From Geosiphon pyriformis (lineage: Eukaryota; Glomeromycota; Glomeromycetes; Archaeosporales; Geosiphonaceae): 14,213 nucleotides of DNA. Position 1 is the first letter of the stretch, and every line of letters starts with the position of its first letter. The stretch lies in the NCBI GenBank assembly GCA_016748015.1, contig JAAOMT010000035.1, positions 1-14,213 of the forward strand, read 5' to 3'. Under the pieces are notes generated by a model. That model made no database searches, was not told the DNA's origin, and saw only the letters and a program-made list of their open reading frames with translations. Of the stretch, positions 8,591-14,213 are shown piece after piece. A program made the translations under genes and the position numbers.

Positions 8591-9407
8591 TATTAGAAAT
8601 TGCTGAAAAAAATATTTAATTAATATTAAGAAAATTAATATTAAGTACAATCAAAATATATATAATTAATAAGATATTAATATTTATTTTCTTAGTATTA
8701 ACAACTCTAATATTTATTTTAATTATTACAAAATTATTATTAATATTCTTAAATAATAGTGTAGTCTTTGTCTTAGTATTAAACTTTTCAATTTATTAAT
8801 TTAAGATCTTAAGTTATCAATTATAATTAAAAATAAAAAAACAACAAAAAAAATCAATTTTAATTTATATTTATATTATTATGAGTATAAATTACAGTAA
8901 TTTACCACTTTAAATACTATTAAATAGATATTTTAACCAAGCTATTTATCTTGGTTTTTACAAAACTCGGAATTTTAATACTATTTAAAAAAAAAAGCTA
9001 TAGTTAAATCTACCAATTTTTTTTCTCTTAACAACAACCAAATTACTTCTAATATGATTTCTTTAACTATAATTACTAAAGATAAAATACTTGCTACTAT
9101 TTTTTTATTTAATAAAAAAAATTTAAATATCTTTAATTTTTTTAGTAAAACTGTTTTAATTAGAATAAACTAATAATAATAATATATACTAATATCAAAA
9201 CAGAATAAATAAATATTAAACTAATACTTATTAGTAAATTAACTGACAAAATAATTATAAAACAACTTATAAATTAATTAAATCACTAAGTTAATTAGTA
9301 TTATCAGTTGAAATTTAAGATATTAATTAATATAAAATTATTTTTATAATATTTATTATTAATTAATATAAATTATCAATTAAATTATTATAATTATTAT
9401 TTAACAG

Positions 9408-9487
9408 TTTACCAAAATAATTTATAATTTACAGAAATAACTTGTAATTTAATGAAATATATTTTTAATTTACCAAAATATTAAGAA
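9408..9487. repeat. Four-copy 20/21-bp tandem repeat
   Basis: Unit 1 is TTTACCAAAATAATTTATAA (9408-9427). Unit 2 (9428-9447), unit 3 (9448-9468, one base longer) and a partial unit 4 (9469-9487) follow directly with several substitutions. Each begins TTTA and keeps an AAATA core, so this is a real minisatellite rather than random AT sequence. Confidence 0.6.
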
Positions 9488-10079
9488 AAAAAAGTGTTAG
9501 ATTATAAAATAGTACTATAATAAATTGTATAAAAGAAGAACTTTTTTTTAAAAAAATATATCTTAGTTAAAATTAATTTTTATTAAATATCTTTTCTATA
9601 AATTAATTTCAATAAAAACTTATCCTAAAAACATAAATATTCTTAAATATTTTTTTCTTAAAATTTAATAAACAAAGCCCAATTACTGTTTAGAAATTAA
9701 AAACAAATTAAAAATTCTAGTGTTAAATATAGTTTATATGTTTTTTACATGTAATTAATTACTTAAATTAGTTTAGACTATACTATATTAATACAACAAA
9801 AGAAAATTTATCTAAAGACAACATTTTTTGAATAATATTAAACAAAATAACACTACAAAAAATAAATTCAACTAGTTATTTGGCTGTTTTTAAGAGATTA
9901 GTTTTAATTCTAACAGATTTATATTTCTAAAGAGAAATCAAGTTAGAAAATATATTATTATTTATGTTAATTAAATGTTCTGAATTATTAAACATATCAA
10001 TATCTTATATGCAGCATTTTTTTTTAAAAAAAACTATTTTTTTTTCTCAACTTACTAATAATCTTGCTAAAAAAAACTC

Positions 10080-10440
10080 AAATAAATCATAAGTTTATTA
10101 ATCTTAAGACTAAAAACACTGTTTAATATAAAATTATCTTTAATAAAATATTTAAACATAATAACTAATACATTAACAGGCTTAATAATAGACCTAATTA
10201 GAATTAACAACTTAACCAAATTGAATTTCAAAGATATCAGCTAAAAAGAAATCAAAAAATTACTAACAATTACAAAAAAAAATAAAAACCACTAAAAAAA
10301 AACTCAGAAGAATCTGAAAGAACAGAAGCTTTAATATAAAAAATATTACTTATAAAATATGGTTTAAATACTTTGAGAGTCTTAGAAAAGAAAGACAAAA
10401 GAACTTTACAGTCCATAGTTAGATGATCTATTTTTTGATA
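10080..10440 (-). pseudogene. Decayed non-LTR retrotransposon ORF1, C-terminal segment
   Basis: On the minus strand this segment starts with DHLTMDCK (about 10435), which looks like the His and last Cys of a CCHC zinc knuckle. It continues with SKTLKVFKPYF and, after a frame change, SLKFNLVKLLILIRSIIKP, ending near KYFIKDNF. The order and spacing match the region downstream of the knuckle in an ORF1 (nucleic-acid-binding) protein that I recall from mycorrhizal fungal non-LTR retrotransposons. Several stops and at least one frameshift break it. The first half of the knuckle lies about 1 kb away at 11431, so the gene was interrupted by an insertion. Family match is from memory and unverified. 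Confidence 0.45.
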
Positions 10441-10484
10441 TTGTTATTTGAATAGAAAAACCAATCCAAAGTTATAGAAAAAAT

Positions 10485-10690
10485 GTGACCAAAAACATGA
10501 TAACATAAAATAACACAGGATAATGTGAAAGTACACAGAATATGTGTAATAATTCAGAATAACATAATACAAAACTCGATAATATATTATAGCACAAAAT
10601 AACTAATTGAAACATAAGATAACTAGTAATAATGTAGAAGAACAAAGTTATAACAGAAATAGTAAAATAATAGTTAGCAAAAACAAAACA
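10485..10690. repeat. Degenerate tandem repeat, period about 20 bp
   Basis: The plus strand can be cut into about nine units around 20 bases long related to ACATGATAACATAAAATAAC (for example ACAGGATAATGTGAAAGTAC and ACATAAGATAACTAGTAATA). Unit length varies from 15 to 23 and identity is low. It explains the long, repetitive, hydrophobic minus-strand ORF here, which I do not count as a gene. Confidence 0.4.
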
Positions 10691-10969
10691 ATTAAAAAGC
10701 AATTCTGTAGAACAAAAAAATGTATAAAATAAATAATTATAGAAGTTAGAAAGAAAAAAAAATTAGATTCTTAGGAGTTAATTAAACTCTCAGAGTTAAT
10801 TAGACTTGTAAGTCATAATTATTAAATATTTTTCTCTTCAAGAATAGTTGCTATCAACCAAAATGAAATTATATCAATAAAATATTTCTTCAATTTTTCA
10901 AATCTATGTTATTATCTACTACTTAACTTGTTGACACAATTGTTTTTAATTATGGCTATTGACAGAATA

Positions 10970-11039
10970 TTTATTTCTTATTTCTTATTTTATTTTTTTT
11001 TATTTTTTTATTTTTTTTTATTTTTTTTTATTCTTTTTT
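10970..11039. repeat. T-rich simple repeat (TTTTTTTTA)n
   Basis: Runs of seven to nine T separated by single A bases fill this stretch, preceded by TTTCTTA units. Read on the minus strand it is (TAAAAAAAA)n, which resembles the 3' tail of a non-LTR retroelement or SINE copied on that strand. It could equally be a plain microsatellite. Confidence 0.7.
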
Positions 11040-11430
11040 GTAAAGTGACAACATAAAAAAATTGACTGTTTGAAAATAAACTTTGTAATAGCCTGGTAAA
11101 AGAAGAAAGCTCTTCTTAAGATTAGATATTAACATTATCTTGATAGCTTATCAGAAGAGTAAAAAAATACCATCAAACCCTAATGACTGCTTGTTAGCTC
11201 AGAGAAAATAATTTACATTCACATACAAGAAATTACAACACCACAAAATATTTCTTTGTGTCTTATAACCAAAAAACTTTATAAGTAAATTCATATTAAT
11301 TAAAAAAACCTTTAGAAACTAATAATACTAATACACTAAACAAGTCTACTAAAAAAAAACCATCAAAAACTCTCCAAAAACCCAAATTTTAAGCACCAAA
11401 TGTTACCACTATATACTACCAAGTTTATTT

Positions 11431-12898
11431 ATAACAACATCTAAAAAAATGCCAACAACCAGAAGTTTCTCTTCAAATATGTTATTTTTTCAGTATATTA
11501 GTTTTGACAACTATAAAGTTTAAGTCAATTTAAGATTTAAATATAATTAGAGCAAATTGGAAATAATAACCAAAATTTGGAAAACAAAAAATAAAACACA
11601 TTTAATTATTAACTTAAAAGATTATATTATTAATCTCAAAAACAGTGCAGCCAAAAAAAAATTGACCAACTTGGTTTTAAACTTATTTTGAAACAAAATT
11701 ATCTTTTTTTAATTCATAAAAAAAAAAATTCAAATATTATCTTTGTTCACTAAAACTAACCAGTAATTGAGAACAAATACAGCAGTATATAATTCTTTAA
11801 AGTAAACAATTATATATTGTCAAAATCAACAAACTTTAACATAATATAGAAAACAACACCAAAAACACTAAGAGTTATCTTAATATTAATAGTAAACATA
11901 CTTAATAATACATTATACAATACAACAGCAAAAAAAAAACCAAATTCAAAAACCACCAAAAACTTGGCAATTTTAAGAGTGGCCAAACAAACAGAACTTG
12001 TAAACTTAATTAAAAACCTAGTATTTAAAAAACTTTAGAAAGCAATTTCTATATAAAAAAACTTTATATTGTCTTTAAAAACAGATTTTACATTCAAAAA
12101 ACCATGTATAAATTAAAAAACAGCCTTAATATAAGCCAATTTAATCTTAAAAATAGTATTAAATATTAGAGTAAAAACTATTCACTTAGTAAATCTTTGA
12201 TAACTAGTAATAGTTTCTCAAGCACCACTAATAATAACACCAAAAACCAGAAAAAATAATAATAATTCAGTTTCTATTTGATCAGCCCAGTTTTCAAGAA
12301 CAAGTAACTTAATAGAAAACTGTTGTTTTTTTTTCAAAACTGGTAAAAATTTACTAAAAGCTCTATATTTAACAACATAATTAATGATTGATTTTGGCTT
12401 ATTTTGAATGATAGACTAATTAATACAACAAAGATCTTATTTAAGATCTTATTAAAAATCACAAAGAAGTTTGTGTAACAATAGCAGAAATAAGTAATTG
12501 TCTCCACTTTTTTGAATCTTTAGTCTTTTTGACTATTTTATTAAAAAAAATAGTACTAATAACACTAAATATAAAACTATAAAAAAAAGACTAACTTATT
12601 AACTGGTTTATTATTAAAAATTTTGGGCTCTTAAAGAAAATAAAAACAACACTAGGATTAATTTAAGTGTGTCTTTTTAAAAAAACTTTAACTAGTAAAA
12701 AACCAGTCAAAAATGAAAAAGATGTTTTAATAGTTACTAAAAGCAGCTTTTCATTAATTTTTTTTAAAAAAATGTAACCAAAACATTATGTTTAGCTGTT
12801 TTAATAACAAAGAGACTTTTTTATGTTGAAATTTTATTAGTTATTATAGAAAAAGTAATATTTACAGCTTTTTTACTTTTTGCTTTGATTATAATCAT
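11431..12898 (-). pseudogene. Decayed non-LTR retrotransposon ORF1 (gag-like, zinc knuckle), N-terminal and central part
   Basis: Although no long ORF exists, minus-strand translation across frames gives a coherent protein. The likely start is ATG 12898-12896, reading MIIIKAKSKKAVNITF, a Lys/Ser/Thr-rich N-terminus. Near 12500 comes KKTKDSKKWRQLLISAIV. From about 12345 come IKLLVLENWADQIETELL and then ATLKIAKFLVV. Near 11880 is IKITLSVFGVV; near 11660, KFKTKLVN and GCTVFEIN; near 11480, VVKTNILKK; and finally GCWHFFRCC, the first half of a CCHC knuckle with one Cys now Phe. I recall this order from ORF1 proteins of non-LTR retrotransposons in mycorrhizal fungi; such proteins bind element RNA. 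Runs of Phe and Leu where Pro and Ser would be expected point to many C-to-T changes on the sense strand. At least ten stops and several frameshifts break it. Match unverified. Confidence 0.5.
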
Positions 12899-14213
12899 AA
12901 AATTAAGAAAACAAAAAGTTTTTGATTTTTTCTTAAATATTCTTGTTTTAAAATTAATTATTTTATATAAATATTTTGAATTGATTAATTACTAATTATA
13001 ATAATTATTAATAACTTCTAAATTTGAATCTAAAATGACTTTTTTGATATATTTTTTTATTTTTATTTTTTTTAATTTATTTTTTTTTATATTATTAAGT
13101 AGTTTATAGTTATGATTTTTTATAAAAGAGTTAACTTTTACAACAAAGTAATTATACATATTTTAAAAAATTTACAGATAAGATTTTTTTGTTAAAAAAT
13201 TAATTTTTACTGTAAAGTAATTATACAAATAATTAATATAAAATTGGTTATTTTTTTATAAGTCTAACAGCATAAATAGTTTAAAATATAAAAAAATACT
13301 TTGAAAAAAAAATTAATTTATTGAAAATTTATTAAGTTTTATTAATAACAAAATTACCAGCAAAATAATATTAACAATATTTAGAAAAAAGTAGAAAAAT
13401 TTTCAGTAATATTTGATGTTTTCTAAAAAATAATACAACAACAATTAAATTAAAGTAGTAATTATATCAGATATAATAACTTTAAAGTATTATTAATTAA
13501 TTTATATTTACTATAAACAATAATTTAAAAACCAAAATAAAATTACAGCTTTTAAAAATTTTTTTTTTAATATATTGAAAATTAAATTAATAATTATTTT
13601 TTTAGAAACTATAATATTATAAAAATTTAAAAAAAATTTCTTAAAAACTTAATTTATTATTTAAACAAAGATTCAAAAGTTATTAGCATTGATATTTACA
13701 CTATTTATTTTAAAGAACTTAATTATAATATTATTAAGTTTTATAAAAAAAAATATTTTGTTGATTTAAAATTTGTTCTTAAACTTAAATTTGAATCTAA
13801 AATTAACAAAAACAAAAAAAACACTTAACTAGTTTACACAATTTTTAATACATTAAAAACAAATCTTTTAATATTTATAAAAAAACCAATTTTAAATTAC
13901 TATTTTTAATTACATTTTTTTCGATTTTGTTTGCTTAAGTACAAATATTTAATTCATTTTTTAACTAATTTTTAAGACCAGAAAACTTTATCAAAAATTT
14001 AATCTAATAGTTAGAACTAATTTTAAACTAATATTAATCTTCCTAATTATTTAGCAGAAAACCAAAGTAAATATTTAAAAATATTAGCTTACAAAAAAGA
14101 CATTTCTGAATCTATTGAAAAAAAAAACAAAAAAAACAAAAACTATAGACAATAATAAAAATAAAAAAATGACTATTTATATTGCAAAAATTTTTAAATT
14201 CTCTAAAAAAACA
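12899..14213. other. AT-rich stretch without recognisable genes
   Basis: About 1.3 kb upstream of the decayed ORF1 start, so it may include that element's 5' leader. No ORF of note, RNA gene or element end is visible, and one CpG was seen (near 13921). An 18-base word, TAAATTTGAATCTAAAAT, occurs exactly twice (13019-13036 and 13786-13803), which hints at two old related copies. A plus-strand frame near 13665-13830 has few stops and reads KVISIDIYTIYFKELNYN, but nothing identifies it. Confidence 0.4.
13114..13228. repeat. Direct repeat, two copies about 46 bp long
   Basis: Copies at about 13114-13160 and 13182-13228 share a GATTTTT start, a central TTAAC/TTAAT then TTTTAC, and an identical end, AAAGTAATTATACA. 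The start-to-start distance is about 68 bases. They look like an old duplication within the AT-rich block. Confidence 0.5.

Larger units (their letters stand above)
8282..10079. other. AT-rich gene desert
   Basis: About 1.8 kb of extremely AT-rich DNA; individual 60-base lines drop to under 10% GC. I see no ORF, RNA gene or element terminus. One CpG was found (near 8967). Because a decayed retrotransposon ORF1 ends just to the right on the minus strand, this stretch may be its even more degraded ORF2 or flank, but no reverse transcriptase or endonuclease motif can be read with confidence. Short tandem repeats at 8551-8590 and 9408-9487 are listed separately. Confidence 0.5.
10441..11428. other. 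Foreign insert splitting the zinc knuckle of the decayed ORF1
   Basis: About 990 bases separate the two halves of the ORF1 zinc knuckle and have no counterpart in the protein. The inner part (11040-11240) is less AT-rich than the DNA around it, suggesting a younger sequence. On the minus strand it contains an A-rich tract of the AAAAAAAAT type (10970-11039), like a retroposon tail, and a degenerate repeat at 10485-10690. TATTT occurs at both edges (10439-10443 and 11426-11430) and could be a 5-bp target duplication, but such a word is common in AT-rich DNA. No long terminal or inverted repeats were found. A solo terminal repeat or a SINE-like insertion is possible; an intron is less likely at this length. 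Confidence 0.35.

Noticed and set aside
9000-10079. Retrotransposon ORF2 (endonuclease) continuing from the decayed ORF1
   Set aside because: Weak, frame-ambiguous resemblance near 9850-9950 only; not enough to support a feature.
10472-10702. 76-residue minus-strand ORF that looks like a membrane protein
   Set aside because: Very hydrophobic and repetitive because it reads through a degenerate 20-bp AT-rich tandem repeat.
8282-14213. Mitochondrial or plastid DNA because of the very low GC
   Set aside because: No organelle gene, tRNA or rRNA seen, and the stretch contains nuclear-type retrotransposon remains.

Overview
The window looks like repeat-rich, AT-rich nuclear DNA from a eukaryote, most probably an arbuscular mycorrhizal fungus (Glomeromycotina, such as Gigaspora or Rhizophagus). 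This rests on base composition, the mix of mobile-element families and my memory of similar fungal proteins; no database was searched. No tRNA, rRNA, CRISPR array or bacterial-style operon was seen.

Layout: (1) 1-1700, moderate GC and CpG-rich. A tyrosine recombinase on the minus strand has a complete R-K-HxxR-H-Y catalytic set; it runs off the left edge and is split by one frame change. Beyond it are a small coiled-coil ORF (+) and a small protein with two C-C-C-H zinc modules (-). (2) about 1750-5309, a broken plus-strand helicase-primase: an archaeo-eukaryotic primase domain followed by a UL9-like (origin-binding type) SF2 helicase. (3) 5310-8071, a Penelope-like reverse transcriptase without a GIY-YIG endonuclease, readable in one frame but broken by ten internal stops. 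Just downstream, at 8226-8278, are degenerate CCCTAA-type telomeric repeats. (4) 8282-14213, an extremely AT-rich, almost CpG-free stretch with no intact gene. Minus-strand translation reveals a heavily decayed ORF1 of a non-LTR retrotransposon (about 12898 to 10080), itself split by about 1 kb of foreign sequence inside its zinc knuckle. Several short tandem repeats with a period near 20 bp also lie here.

Together: the left third may be one mobile element or virus-derived unit pairing a tyrosine recombinase (integration) with a replication helicase-primase, plus small zinc-binding and coiled-coil proteins. The middle looks like an endonuclease-deficient Penelope-like element added at a telomere and now interstitial. 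The right is an old retrotransposon graveyard. CpG density falls in steps (by hand count about 25, 4, 6 and 0.5 per kb across the four blocks), suggesting layers of different age or methylation-driven decay. One step falls inside the helicase-primase pseudogene.
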